A stretch of DNA of 64,000 bases, taken from positions 434,001 through 498,000 of the forward strand of contig JAHRBC010000001.1 of the NCBI GenBank assembly GCA_022702545.1, read 5' to 3'. The translations under genes were made by a program, and so were the position numbers. Under the pieces are notes generated by a model. That model was not told the DNA's origin. It made no database searches and saw only the letters and a program-made list of their open reading frames with translations. The stretch's first letter is position 1. Each line of letters begins with the position of its first letter. Source of the stretch: Phycomyces nitens. Taxonomy: Eukaryota; Mucoromycota; Mucoromycetes; Mucorales; Phycomycetaceae. This document shows, one piece after another, positions 9,937-22,446 of the stretch.

Positions 9937-12440
9937 ATGGCTCCTATCCGTAAATCTACAAGAACAAAAGAATGCAGATGTTCTATTTGCAAGAACAAAG
10001 AGGGAGGATTTGATTTTCTCACAGCTCAAACATTTAAGCGTCATATGCTTAAAGAAGATGCCAAAAACAGTTTTTTTGGTGGTAGATGTAAGATATATTT
10101 TATATTTGGATTTGTAAATTATTTAATTAATAATAAATATGTTTTTGAATTAAATAGCAATGGAAATTGTTGATGATGAAGAGCAATACTTTGAGGCCGT
10201 AGACAATGTAGAGGCCATGGATTTTGAGTCTGGTGGTAAGGATTTTTTAAAATTTTATTGTTTTTTTATTAAACCAATGTTGTTACACTTGGGCAGACTT
10301 GGAAAACGATATTGAAGGACATGAGGGGGTACAAGAACCCATTAGAAACCTACCTCTTTCTGAATCTGACGCCATTTTTGGTGCAGAGGATGAATGCAGC
10401 TCGTTTGGTGACTCTGACTCTGACTCTGATAACGAAAGTGAAGATGAGATGCTTGATAATGAAGGTTTGTGTAGTACCTGAAATGCTAATCCACCCATCT
10501 ATATAGATTGTATATTAATGAGGTGTTTTGTGTTGATATTTTTCAGAATTCAACTCAGAATTGAGTTTCATTCATGGCTTTGTGGTCAAGGCTCTTGCCC
10601 TGTTCATTTCCTTTTATGTTGTCAATGAAGGCGCAATTATCTTGATTGCAATCGTAAACAAGATCTTGGATTTTTTTGGCGATTCTTTCCGAGTCCCATC
10701 AAGTGTCTCTGGTCTAAAAAGCATGGCAGGAATGGATACATTGACAAAGGGCATCAAGAAATATGTTGCATGTGGTGAATGCCACAGTATTTATGAGAAC
10801 AATGGTGCACCTCTTTTCTGTACCTTTGACAAGTTTGGAAATAGCGCCTTGTGTGGCCATAGCTTGTTCAAGTCCAGTTCGTCCACAATCCCAAAGAAGT
10901 CGTATGTGTACCAGTCAATCAAACACTCTCTGCAAACTCTCTTTTCTCGGCCCGATTTCGAAACCCAAATCAACTCTTGGAATCGTGGTCCCAAAGTGGA
11001 AAAGACAATGTTTGATGTGTATGATGGTGCGATGTGGAACAGTGTTAAAGACATCAATGGCAACCTCTTTGTTGATGACAGCCGCTCTCTAATGTTGACA
11101 CTGAATATTGACTGGTTCCAGCCATTTGATGGTGTCTCATATTCGTGTGGTGCCATTTACTTGGCAGTAACCAATCTTCCTCGCGATGTCAGGTTTAAAA
11201 AGGAGAACGTCATCCTCGTTGGATTAATGCCAGGCCCCAAAGAAGCAAAGACGTCTGAAATCAATAACTATCTTAGACCTCTTGTTGATGAATTGGAAGA
11301 ACTGTACCAGGGAATTATACTCAAGACCCACCAATGTCCATCTGGTGTGAGAATCCGCGGTGCTCTCTTTGTTGTTGCTTGTGACATCCCTGCCGCAAGA
11401 AAAGTATGTGGGTTCACATCCCATACAAGCACAAACGCCTGTCATAAATGCAATCGTCAGTTCACTCGGTTAGCTGGCACAAGCTCTGTTGATTATTCTG
11501 GATTTGACTTCTCAAAGTGGCTCCTTCGCACTAGAGATGATAATCGTAAGGATGCTGAGGTCTGGAGAAATGCAGCCACTCAAACTGAGAGGCAGCGCCT
11601 TGAAGTTGCCAGTGGTGTTCGCTGGTCCGAACTGCATCGTCTCCAGTACTTTGACGTTGTCCGCTGCACGATCATCGATCCAATGCATAATCTTTTCTTA
11701 GGCACTGCCAAGAGGATGATGGAGAGATGGGTTGCAGATGGAGTAATCAACGATAAGAGTTTTGTTGCCATGCAGAAGATGGTAGAGAAGATGGTGTTGC
11801 CTGCAGACTACACAACATTAAGGACGAAGATTGGAAAGGGATTCCCCTTTATGAAAGCTGATGAGTAGAAATCGTGGTGCTTGGTGTACTCTCCCGTGGT
11901 GTTAAAAAACGTGCTGCCAATGCCAAAATTCAAGAACTGGATGTTTTTGTCAATGCTTGCCGTTGTCTGACAAAGCCAAGTATCTCTGAGGACGATATTG
12001 AGGAAGCGCATCATAATCTAGAGCAGTTTGGTAAAGGTTGTGAGCAACTGTATGAGCCTGACCTCCTCTCTCCAAACATGCACCTACATCTTCACCTTCG
12101 TGAAACCATTCTGGACTTTGGGCCAGTTTACAGTTACTGGCTTTTTGGTTTCGAGAGGTACAATAGTATACTCAAGAACATCAACACCAACAGGAGAAGT
12201 GGTTTTGAGGCCATGTATATGAGAAGTTTCATTGAGGATACAAGAAAGGGAGATTTTGTTCGCGGTTTCCTAGACACACCAAGTGGACAATACTTCTCAG
12301 ACGTATTTAGCAAGTTGACCATCCATCAAGACATCACCTCAACCCAAATTCCGTACCTTGATTTGTCTGCCTTCTCATTGCCAGAATTCCTTGAATTTGC
12401 AGAGAACCCATTGTTAACAGTCCACGGTAACGAGCCTTTG
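9937..12440 (+). pseudogene. E2 transposase, 5' part, Plavaka/Tnp2 type
   Basis: Exon 1 (from 9937) encodes a basic Cys/His segment (ECRCSICKNKEGG) seen otherwise only in E5. Two short acidic exons follow (about 10157-10232 and 10296-10463), then the large exon from about 10547. The core has LNIDWFQPF, ACDIPAARK, DPMHNLFLGTAK and FERYNS. It is inactivated three ways: a TGG-to-TAG type stop at 11866, a frameshift near 11940, and insertion of E3 at 12441. The downstream part is at 21762-22351. Confidence 0.88.
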
Positions 12441-12623
12441 CACTGGGAAAACGGTGGGCTATTCTACTGTGCACAGTTAACTGAGAACGTGGAGAAAGCT
12501 GAAGCAAATTTGCAACTCAACACGTTTTTTTGTGATCACCTTGAAAATATTGTTTTATTGTATTTAATTGGCTCGGATATAAAGAACAGGAGATAATATT
12601 TTTATACTCTTATAAAACCGTAG

Positions 12624-12655
12624 CAAATAAAGCATATGTAACACTTGTTTCCTTT
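12624..12655 (+). promoter_or_regulatory. Conserved element upstream of the E3 transposase
   Basis: AATAAAGCATATGTAACACT followed by TGTTTCCTT lies about 30 bp before the transposase ATG, as in E1, E4, E6 and E10. It is a likely core promoter, judged only from conservation and position. Confidence 0.5.
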
Positions 12656-12682
12656 TTGTTTAAACTTCAATACACAAATACC

Positions 12683-15600
12683 ATGTCTTCTACTTCCGAT
12701 GTCTACAATGAGAAGTGCTTTTGCCCTAGATGCAGTACAAGCAAGAATGGTTACAGTCTTGTCCAGAAACTGACTGCTCAACGTCATGCAAAGAGAGCAA
12801 GATTAGAGCGTCTTGAAAATTGCGAAAGGGGCAAGTTACTTTTGTAAACACTCTATGAATTGTATCATAATATATTTTACTAGAAATCTCCTCTCAACGC
12901 AATATGATAGATGTTGATTTTGAACGTAAGGATTATTTATTGGCATAGCAATAGAAACTAAATAACTACTATATTCTATATCTGGCTACCTTGTTCCATA
13001 AAGTCGGGTCCTCAGATGTACTTGGTGATCAGGAGAACTCGCCGTTTTTGGAAGCCGATCCTTTGCCGATCATGGCGAAATTGGTGCTGACAATGAGGCT
13101 AATGCCGATGCCGATGCTGATGCCGATGCCGATGAGAATGAGATGGACGGTGGTGATGATGACGACGAGGGCGATTTGGAAGAGATCGAAGTTGAGGAGT
13201 TGGATGGTGAAGGTCAGTGTTAAATAGAGAAAAAGCCTAAAAAATTGGGTGTTAATATTTTCCATTTTAAAATAGATCCTTTTGCCTCCCCCAAATGCCT
13301 GAAAACCCAGTGCACAGGTTCATCGCCATTTCTGTTGTCCTGTTTGCATCCCGTTATGTGGTTGACAAGGGCGCCGTTGTCTTGATCGAGTTTGTCAACA
13401 AGCTCTTGACAATCTATGATCAAGATTTCCAACTGCCCACAAGCCTGCCTGGTCTGCAGCGCATGACAGGATTTTCAGCCATGTCCCAAGGAATAAGGAA
13501 ATCTGTTGTGTGCCAGGATTGTCACAAGGTGTACGAGGAAGCTGGGTCTGTTCCCCTTCGGTGCGATTTCCAGAAGCCAGGAGCACGTTCCTCTTGCGAT
13601 TCCCAGTTGATGAAGGTGTCATCATCAGGTGCTTTGGTAGCCAGACGCCAATACAACTACCATTCTGTCAAGCAGGCGTTGAGAGTGTTTTTCCTCCGCC
13701 CAGATTTCGAAGCAAGAATCCGCCATTGGAACAAGGAGCTGAAGGTCGAAGACACGATGTGCGATGTGTACGACGGCGCCATGTGGAAGGAGCTCAAGGA
13801 CTCGAATGGTGTTTCTTTCGTCCAAGACCCACGTTCTCTCATGCTGACATTGAACGTTGACTGGTTCCAGCCGTTCGATGGGGTGACCTATTCCTGTGGT
13901 GCGATCTACTTGGCCGTCAACAATCTTCCTAGGGCTGAGCGATTCAAGGCAGAGAACATCATTCTTGTTGGCCTTATGCCTGGGCCCAAGGAACCAAAAT
14001 CTGACGAGATCAACCACTATCTCAAGCCGTTGGTGGACGATTTGGAAGAGCTGTACGTTGGTGTGAAGATGCGAACTGCCGAGTGTTCATCAGGTGTTAC
14101 CGTCCGTGCTGCGTTGTTTATGGTGGCGTGCGACATTCCAGCTGCCAGAAAGACGAGTGGGTTTACTTCCCACAACAGCACCCATGCATGCTTCAAGTGT
14201 AGTCGTGGTTTCTCTCGTTTGGACGGAACAAACAGCGTTGACTTTCGTGGCTTCGACTCTGCACAGTGGTCCCTTCGCAGTGGTGTCGAAAATCGGTTGC
14301 ATGCTGAGGTGTGGAAGAGTGCCAGTACGCCCTCAGAAAGGCATCAGCTGGAAATCAAAAATGGCGTTCGATGGTCCCAGTTGCATCGCCTTGGATACTT
14401 TGACGTTGTTCGCTGCACGATCATTGATCCCATGCACAATCTCTTCTTGGGTACGGCCAAGCGAATGGTCGAGAGGTGGATTGACGATGGCCTGATCACA
14501 GACCGTGATCTTGCTGCCATGCAAAAGACTGCCGAGTCTATGGTTCTGCCGGCCGATTATGCTGTCCTCAAAGGCAAGATCGGAAAAGGCTTTTCCTACA
14601 TGAAAGCAGACGAGTGGAAGTCCTGGGTCCTCGTATACTCTCCAGTCCTGTTGAAAGGTGTGCTCCCTCCTGACAACTTCAACAACTGGATCAGCTTCGT
14701 TGATGCCTGCCGCCTTTTGGTCAAGCCAGCAATCTCGTTTTCCGAGGCAACCGATGCCCACGATTTCCTGGAAACGTTCGGTCGAAGATGTCAGTCCCTA
14801 TATCCTGCGAATCTTCTCACTTGTAACATGCACCTACACCTTCATCTTCATACCATTATTCGTGATTTTGGACCAGTGTACGGTTATTGGCTGTTTTCAT
14901 TTGAGAGATACAATGGATTGTTAAAAAACATCAAGACCAACAGACGAGACGGCTTTGAGTCCACCTACATGAAGAACTTTATTAATGATGCATACAAGGG
15001 CGATTATGTATCTTCTGTTCTTCAATGTCCCAGTCAAACCCCCTTCCGCCCCTTTATGTCCAAGCTTACCTCCTCCTCCTATGCCCCATCCTATGCCCCA
15101 TCCCATGCCTCCTCCCATGCCTCCTCCTATGCCCCCTCCTATGCCATGTCTCAAGGCCCTTTCTGGTTGAGAGCATTTATGCAAGCCTCTATGAATCCAC
15201 TCTCTATCAAAGGCAACAAACCTCTCCCTCCTTCTGCGTTGCCACTCTCTATGAAACCGTATGAATCAATGAACGACCTTGAATATCCCTATCTCTTGGA
15301 ACACTATAAGCTCGTATATGCAAAGCCAGATTTAGTGGATTACCGACATGCCTCATCTTCGCCGTATTTTGTTGACAACCAAATATGCAAGATCGCGTCT
15401 ATCGATCTCCTTGGCCAGTCATAAAAAGGCAAGAAGGGTACTGTCGGTCATGGTTCTTATGTTCAAGCTCTGTTCTCTGGAAATGACGACGAAAATCCGA
15501 CTGCGTACACAGGCGAGATTCAATATATGTTTGTCCATTCCCAGTCTATGCCCCCTATGTCTCATGGCCGACTAAATCGTCATCACAATAAGCAACATGT

Positions 15601-15814
15601 TTTCGCGTACGTTCGCTGGTTTGTCTTTGATTCCGAGCGTACAAGAGAACATGAAAGTGTTGACATTTGTAGGCCACAATTTTCTCCAGCCAACTACCAC
15701 AGTATTGTGCCTGTACATCGCATTCTGTTAGAAGTAGCACTGGCTGAACATATGACCCAAAATAATGTAAAGAAGATACTGGTTATCCCTTTACCTAAAA
15801 AAATATATGCTTAA
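12683..15814 (+). pseudogene. E3 transposase, Plavaka/Tnp2 type, inactivated
   Basis: The exon layout is that of E6, including a GC-AG first intron. Compared with the intact E6 copy it has one base missing in the acidic exon (near 13063), one C missing at the start of the large exon (near 13291), and TAA for a TAC codon at 15422-15424. Catalytic landmarks (LNVDWFQPF, ACDIPAARK, FERYNG) are otherwise kept. The low-complexity Ser/Ala/Pro/Tyr stretch at about 15070-15150 is shared with E6. Confidence 0.9.
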
Positions 15815-15957
15815 GTTTTAATAAAATATGTCTTTACTCATTTTTAAACAAGATTGCATACCAGAATAAAATAAACAAGTATAGGATTCGAATGAGTCTT
15901 TAGGATTGAGTGCATGAGAGGAGCAAAGATGAGGTTTTTTATTTTTTTTTAAATTTT

Positions 15958-17166
15958 TTAATTTCTAACGGCCCATTCAGGCGGGGAGGGACCATTCCCT
16001 CCGGGACTGCTACTTCGTCGACGCGGCCAAACTTTCGACGAAGCATCTGACGATGTCTTGTTCCCAAGCCGGCAAGCACGTAGTCATCGACGAGTTCAAG
16101 GAAATGATTGAACTAAAATATTCATTAGTATTCTATAAAAATAATAAACAATATTCTTTGCGAATTTATTTACCTCGTCGCTTCGCCAGCTTGGGCGCGC
16201 AGTGAGGATGCGACGCCCGAACGAAGCATCGCTCCCCTCATCGTCAGACTCACCCTCAGACATTGCTGCCTTTTGGATGAGATTGCTGCAGTCCCGGTCC
16301 ATTTCTTGGTCAATCACCGCCTTGTTATTGGAGTATGCCTCCCGGCGGCGAGTGAGATGCTGATGAAATATATGATTGTCAATTGAGTTAATAGGAATCC
16401 TTTTCATAATAAAAATAATAACTCACGTCCGCCTGACGGCCATTTCTTCTTGAGCGAGCATTCGCTTCTGCTCGCTTCTCAAAAGACTTCTTCTCCTGAG
16501 TCCGCCTTCCATTGAAGTTGGTGTATATATACCGGCGGAGGTCAGGGTACCTCAACCCAGACTCGAGAAACCTTGGCTGGAGATAGGCCATTATCTCGAG
16601 TACCAACTCTTTGTTGGGACTCTCGTTAAAGGCCACGTCCGTTCTCCAGCTAGGCTTTCGGTTGTTAGCCTCAACCAAGTCTGGGTTGTTGGACCTGAAG
16701 TTTTGGGTCTTCAGGTAGCGTCTGATGAAGCCCTAATATATTTTTAGAAGGTATTAGACTAGCAATATATTTCAATAGTATATACTCACATACGCGCGGT
16801 TGGTTTCCTGCATTTGAGGAGCTTCAAACGCAGCAAGTGCAACCACAGTGGGGGAGAGAGGAGCAGCAGCAACGGGAGCAGCAACAATGAGGGCAGCAAC
16901 AATGGGGGCAGCAGCAACGGAAGCAGCAGCAACGGGGCAGAAGAAGTTGCCCCAGGGACATTTCCAAAACCATCCAAGATGGCAATGGTACTGGCACCAT
17001 CTTGGATGATAACACCAAGCCTGGTGTCCATGGTGGCTAGCCTGGTGCCAACAGAACGCACCTCTCCAGTCACATTGGACAAACCAGCCTCCACACTGGT
17101 CAATCTGTCCATCAATTCCCTGAACTCGTCGGTTGTTCGAGGAGCAATTGCACGTCTGTTTGCCAT
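15958..17166 (-). pseudogene. E3 accessory protein gene, frameshifted
   Basis: Four exons on the minus strand. Exon 1 begins MANRRAIAPRTTDEF and forms a probable coiled coil followed by an Ala/Val/Pro-rich linker; a G missing near 16940 relative to E6 breaks the frame. Exon 2 has NRKPSWRTD, FNESPNKELV and the basic ARSRRNGRQAD. Exon 3 has MSEGESDDE and ARPSWRSDE. Exon 4 starts FNHFLELVDD and needs a small shift near its end to reach the family terminus (EWAVRN). It is convergent with the transposase, with 143 bp between the stops. Confidence 0.75.
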
Positions 17167-17583
17167 AATCTACAAAATATCAAATAATAATTTTCAATTG
17201 TTAATTGTCTTTATTTCATGGGATCTCATATAAAATATGTAATGTCTTATACATACAATTGATATTTGTTTTATTGAAAGGTTTTGGGAAGCAGAAGGGT
17301 GTGTTGTGTGTGAACAGGCCTTTGAGAATATAAAATACAGAGTATTTATAAAAAAAGAGTTTGATGAGCGGATCCAAACACTTCTTGTACACACTAATGA
17401 ATGGCTCCATTTGTTTTTAGATTCTATCCATTACACCTATTCTGTCTCTGTTTCAAATTATATATCCTTGTATTCTTTTCTTTTTGCTCTTTTTTCCTTT
17501 CCCTCGTTTCCTATATCCGGGCCCATTTTTTCTTTCTTTTTTACACCTCTTTACACTAAAAAATTGGCGGCTTCTTTATAAAC

Positions 17584-19487
17584 ATGCGCTCATTCCAATA
17601 CATCCTGCCTGCATTGCTCATCCAAACAATCTGTGGTCAGTTGAATGTGCCTTTAGCATCTCGCAAATTATCCTGACTCTCTTTTTTTATTTTATAGACC
17701 TCCTCAACTCACACAGCTTTATTATATGGTTCAATCATCAATATTGGGCTAAAAAATCTTTTTGTGTCAAACGATTTTCTATTCTAACGTTGCTTATTTT
17801 ATTGTAGACCACACCACCAATCACCCCATCTACCTCTTCCTTCATGTACAATTGTAATCATAATGGTAATATCTTTTTTGGTCTTTATATTTTTTATAAT
17901 ATTATTCTGATCCTCTCTTTTTATCTTATAGCCTTCCGCCACTCACACAGTCTATTATATTGGTATCGTCATCAGTGTCATGGTAAAAAAGAACCTTTTG
18001 GTGTCAAACTTTTTTTTTCTCTAACGTTGTTTATTCTACTTGGGTCACCCCCATCACACCCTGTCCGTCTCTTCCATCATCTACAACTGGTTATCATAAT
18101 GGTAATGCCATTTCTTGGTCTATACTTTTCTATAATATTATTGTTATTCTCTCTTTTTATTTTATAGACATATTCCGTTCACACGCCTATTATATGGTAT
18201 GGTCATCAGTGGCATGGTAAACAATCGTGTCAAATAATTTTCCCCTTTAACGTTGCTTATTCTACTATAGACCGCCGCCATCAATCACCCCATCTGGCTC
18301 CCCCATCATCCTCAACTGTTATCATAACGGTAATGCTGTCTCTTAGTCTTTCTACTTTCCATAACACTATTCTGATTCTCTCTTTTTATATTATAGATCT
18401 CCTCTACTCAAACGGTCTATTATATGGTATCGTCATTGATGGCTTGGTAAAAAATATTTTCGTGTCAAACTATTTTATCCTCTAACGTTTCTTATTCTAC
18501 TATAGACCGCCGCCATCAATCACCCCATCTGGCTCCCCCATCATCCTCAACTGTTATCATAACAGTAATACTGTCTCTTAGTCTTTCTACTTTCCATAAC
18601 ACTATTCTGATTCTCTCTTTTTATCTTATAGACCTCCTCTACTCAAACGGTCTATTATATGGTATCGTCATTGGTGGCTTGGTAAAAAATATTTTCGTGT
18701 CAAACTATTTTATCCTCTAACGTTTCTTATTCTACTATAGACCGCCGCCATCAATCACCCCATCTGGCTTCCCCATCATCCTCAACTGTTATCATAATGG
18801 TAATGCTGTCTCTTAGTCTTTATACTTTCCATAACACTATTCTGATTCTCTCTTTTTATCTTATAGACCTCCTCTACTCAAACGGTCTATTATATGGTAT
18901 CGTCATTGGTGGCTTGGTAAAAACTCTTCGTGTCAAACTATTTTCTCCTTTAACGTTTCTTATTCTACTATAGACCGCCGCCATCACTGTCCACCCCATC
19001 TGGCCCCTTCATCATCTACGACTGGTTATCATAATGGTAATGCCTTTTCTTGGTCTTTATCTCTTTCCATAATATTATTCTGGCTATTTACTAATATTGT
19101 TCTATACTCTTAATAAGAATCTATTGTTGGTCATCACGTAACATCCCTCTACTTAATTGTCAACTCTGTTTCTGGTATGTAAATCGATTATTCTATTACC
19201 CAATTCACCCATACTAATTTACTTTACCCCATCTCTAGTCAATCTAATCATACAAGATGCCATGCCATGCCGCACAACTCAGCCCCACTTTGTCCGTTCT
19301 TATCCATCCCTTACAATGTAAGTATAAAATACCTCGCATCTTGAACAACACCCGCACTCTTGAATATATGTCACTAATATAACTTTTATTGTATTAGAAT
19401 ACTGCCGCAACCACCCAAATCGCCGTCGGTCCCTATTTTCAGGTATTGTTCAGTAGTGAAGCACCCGATCCAAGTAGTATCAAGTAG
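17584..19487 (+). pseudogene. E3 mini-exon gene, decayed, with tandem exon-intron units
   Basis: About a dozen exons of 49-78 nt alternate with introns of 59-90 nt that have GTAA donors, CTAAC branch sites and TATAG/TTAG acceptors. Two exon types (about 50 and 59 nt) repeat; three successive copies of the first start at 18397, 18632 and 18867, an exact 235-bp period. The last exons match those of E4 and end in the intact frame PYFQVLFSSEAPDPSSIK and a TAG. Several lesions show decay: a missing acceptor near 18040, TAACG in place of TAATG at exon ends, and a TAA in the exon near 19139. A poly(A) signal AATAAA is at 19558. The function is unknown; see the E4 copy. Confidence 0.6.
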
Positions 19488-19644
19488 GCCGGTAGAAGCG
19501 GCAAGGATAAACAGTAATAGTATTAGAGCTTGTGTACAGAGCCATTCTATTCTTTCCAATAAACACAAATATAAACCATAAACCTAATAAGTACGGGGTA
19601 TAAAACAATGGGGGGGATCATTCTATGCTTGATTGCACAGTAAT

Positions 19645-21390
19645 CACTACAAAAATTGAGTGGTTTCATTCATAACAAACTACTATATTATCTTACCATT
19701 AGTAGACTGAAGTTAAACATAATAAACTTTTTTATTTTTGACGGCGATTATATTATTCAATATGTTCTATTGGATAGAATAATAAAGTAGAGCCTTTTAG
19801 ATGTCATATTTGTTTGTGATTTATTTCTACTTCTTGTAACTATATCATTAAATTAATTGGAGTAGAAATAATAAACAAATCAATTATTATCATGTTTATT
19901 CTCATAAGAAGGAAGAGAAATATGACCAGTATGCTTGCAAGTAAATAAGTTGACTGAAGATAATGAATTGTCTTATAGTTTTATTATTATTTAACAGCAT
20001 TGTGTACACTCTTGTTCTATATCTAGACATCTTTTTCAACCTAATAAACTATAAATTACAAAGATATGAAAATGACGGCAGGCATATTCTTTTGGATTAT
20101 CATTTTTATTGCCCGCATTTTATCAGGGTCAAACAGCCTTTTAATACAAAGTATTTGTTTTTCCTTTTTATTTTTTATATTCTTTTGTGCCTAAATATTA
20201 CCGCAAAATACTCTGGTAATTAATTCTTTTCTTTCTCTTGTGAATATATTTTTTACTCAATATATTTTATTATTCATAGGTAACTGCTTATAAATATATT
20301 ATGGGGCTCTCTATTGCACTTGGCTGTATATCCAAAGGTAAGATCATATTATGCTAAAGCTATTCTTTATTAACCAAATCACTCTTTTATATATAGCCAC
20401 AAATTCTATTTTTCTATCTATCTCAATATAATATTCTGGTAAACCTTTTATATTATAAATATGTCCTCTTTAATAACATCTATCACAGACATCTTGCTAT
20501 GCTCTTATATTGATTCCCGATTGAAATTATCTGGCTATTCCAATGGCTATATATTGTAAGTAAACTAATATTTTAGTATTACATATTGTTTATCTACAAA
20601 TATTAATATATATCTATTAGACAATAATCATTTGTTGGTATATTACAGAGAGTCTATCAAATGTTCTATTTATTATATTAAAAATGTAAGTATAAGAATG
20701 AATTATTTATATAAAAATAATTTACTAACAATCTTCTCTTTTACTTTTAGACAGTATTGGCTTTCTCTCAGCTAGGTAAGTATCCTGGCTCTATTAAGAA
20801 CCAGTTGATGGTGCTGACCAAGAAATATCGATTGGTAGAATAGATATACCAAAGAAATAATCTAGAGACTAGAATATATAGCGCAAATGTATTTTTTATC
20901 AAATAAAACAAAAAATAAAAATTTTCAGAATCTATTGCTCCAAAAAAACAATAAACCAGAGAGGCTTGTTTGCATAGAATAACTACAATTACCTTGCAAT
21001 AGTCTACAATCATCCTTGATGGACTGTTAAAACATATTATAAAACCCACTATAAAATATAATGAAAGATAAAACTGGTTGTTTGTAAGTGGTCAATCTCC
21101 CCTGACACAAACTGTCTGTGTATCGTAAAATACAATGCAAAAAAGGGTAGATCGACTAGGAATATATTGTGGCTACAATGTATATTTAAGTTTTGCACTG
21201 TTTGAGGGCATTTAAATATTCTACATTGGATTCTTGTACACCAGTAGGTAGGATGATTCAGTTCACCCCCATATCTTTTTAGTCTACTACAGATCACGAT
21301 TATATATTACCAAAAGCATAGTAAAACTATACAATTAAGTAGCTTATTTTATAAGTTTTATCTACATAATACTCTTAGACTTTTGTAGTG
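19645..21390 (+). mobile_element. E7: small CACTA-ended non-autonomous element nested in E3
   Basis: The ends are CACTACAAAAATTGAG and, inverted, CACTACAAAAGTCTAA. The flanking 3-bp duplication is AAT (19642-19644 and 21391-21393). E3 sequence resumes after it in line with E4. There is no transposase. The interior has splice-like signals (GTAAGATC, GTAAGTAA and GTAAGTAT donors; TTTTAG and ATTAG acceptors) on the plus strand. An inverted copy of 19940-20508 lies at 118-685. Confidence 0.8.
19963..20223 (+). CDS. Hypothetical hydrophobic 86-residue reading frame in E7
   Basis: It matches the frame at 401-661 (minus) with two residue differences. Likely membrane segments lie near both ends. I do not recognise it. 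It may be a chance frame, since plausible introns follow closely downstream (20338 onward) and E7 may instead carry a spliced mini-exon transcript. Confidence 0.25.
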   Translation: MNCLIVLLLFNSIVYTLVLYLDIFFNLINYKLQRYENDGRHILLDYHFYCPHFIRVKQPFNTKYLFFLFIFYILLCLNITAKYSGN

Positions 21391-21761
21391 AATAGTATTC
21401 GATGATTGGTTAATTGCTTGAGGATATCCTTGATACCATGGAGAAAGCCAGCTTCTCCCCAACTTTATTTGCTGTGTGTAATCGTCTTTTCAATTTATAA
21501 ACACATAATCTATTACACTAAAAACATAGTTTTAAGCACAAAAATCTGGTAAACACCAAAAATCTATATGCAGAAAAAGCTAACGAACCCTACTCTCCCA
21601 AAAGTTTTCAACTTTGCACCTGTATGAGATTCGACTTTGAGCCCAGGAGAAACCTTGCTTACTCCCATACTCGTAGTATTCTGTTCTCCCCTGAAAACCT
21701 AAACTTTTCCCCTATTTATTTCTGGTTATATACATGGTTTTACCCCACAGTTTTTGCAGTG

Positions 21762-22351
21762 AATTGCCACCATCAACTCTGCCATTGAAAAAGAAACCAA
21801 TGAGCATAATGCCTAGACTGGAATACAATTGTCTAGTGGAGTATTACCAGGTTGTCCATGGGGACAAAAACATTAACAGCTGCAAAGACACCATGGCCTC
21901 GACCGCTTTTGTCAATGACTGGATTGAAATGCTTGCGTCAATCAACATCATGGGCCAAATATTCAAAGGAAGGAGTGGTAAACGTCGAAATGGGTCATAC
22001 ATCCAAGCATTATTTGTTGAGGAAAAGACCGAGGCAGTGTACGCGTATGTTGGAGAGATTCAGTATCTATTTGTTCACACATTTAGTCCTGCTGTTTCTT
22101 CTTCGCATTGTGGAAATGCCTACGACAGTCAACACACTTTTGCTTTTGTAAATTGGTTCAAGACCACATCAGACACCACCAGAGAGGCTGAAGGAATTGA
22201 GGTTCACAAGGATGAATTTTCGGCTCTTGACTTTCAAAGCATTCTTCCTGTCCATCGGATTCTCCTGCCTGTTGCAATTGTGGATTATAAATCTAGTAGT
22301 AACATTAACAAAAAACTAGTTGTCCCTTTGCCTAGAAAGGTTTCTGCCTAA
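21762..22351 (+). pseudogene. E2 transposase, 3' part
   Basis: The frame resumes at LPPST directly after the E3 right end and runs to the family C-terminus (LVVPLPRKVSA). It corresponds to the last 190 or so residues of the large exon, including VYAYVGEIQYLFVH and FQSILPVHRILLPV. It belongs with 9937-12440. Its stop lies 95 bp from that of the accessory gene. Confidence 0.88.
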
Positions 22352-22446
22352 ATATATTTATCTTATCTCTCTTGTTCTTAATCATAACTTCATAGTTTGT
22401 TTTGCGAATCATATGTTTAAAAAGTAAAAAAGACAAAAACAAAGAT

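Larger units (their letters stand above)
12441..21761 (+). mobile_element. E3: CACTGG-type transposon nested in the E2 transposase gene
   Basis: The left end is CACTGGGAAAACGGTGGG. The right end, read inverted, is CACTGCAAAAACTGTGGG. The left flank ends TTG and the right flank begins AATTG, so the target TTG is followed by two extra bases. It carries transposase, convergent accessory gene and the mini-exon gene, and is itself split by E7 (19645-21390). From 12441 to about 17975 it is almost identical to E6 as far as the window allows comparison. Confidence 0.88.

Noticed and set aside
14985..15264. Pro/Met-rich frames around the Ser/Ala/Pro repeat of the E3 transposase (also 61431-61710)
   Set aside because: Shadow frames of a low-complexity stretch in the transposase coding sequence.
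17584..17635. A signal-peptide-like start MRSFQYILPALLIQTIC for the E3 mini-exon gene
   Set aside because: The E4 copy has ACG at this position (ACGCAC against ATGCGC in E3), both explainable by CpG decay of ACGCGC. The ATG is probably secondary; the E4 exon instead ends in ATG just before the intron.
17844..18167. Read-through hydrophobic frames across the mini-exon array (also 49059-49322)
   Set aside because: They depend on translating the pyrimidine-rich introns; splice signals and E4/E8 comparison favour removal of these parts.
18397..18960. CRISPR-like array
   Set aside because: The 235-bp unit has no short repeat/spacer pattern, and its parts behave as exons and introns in a eukaryotic context.
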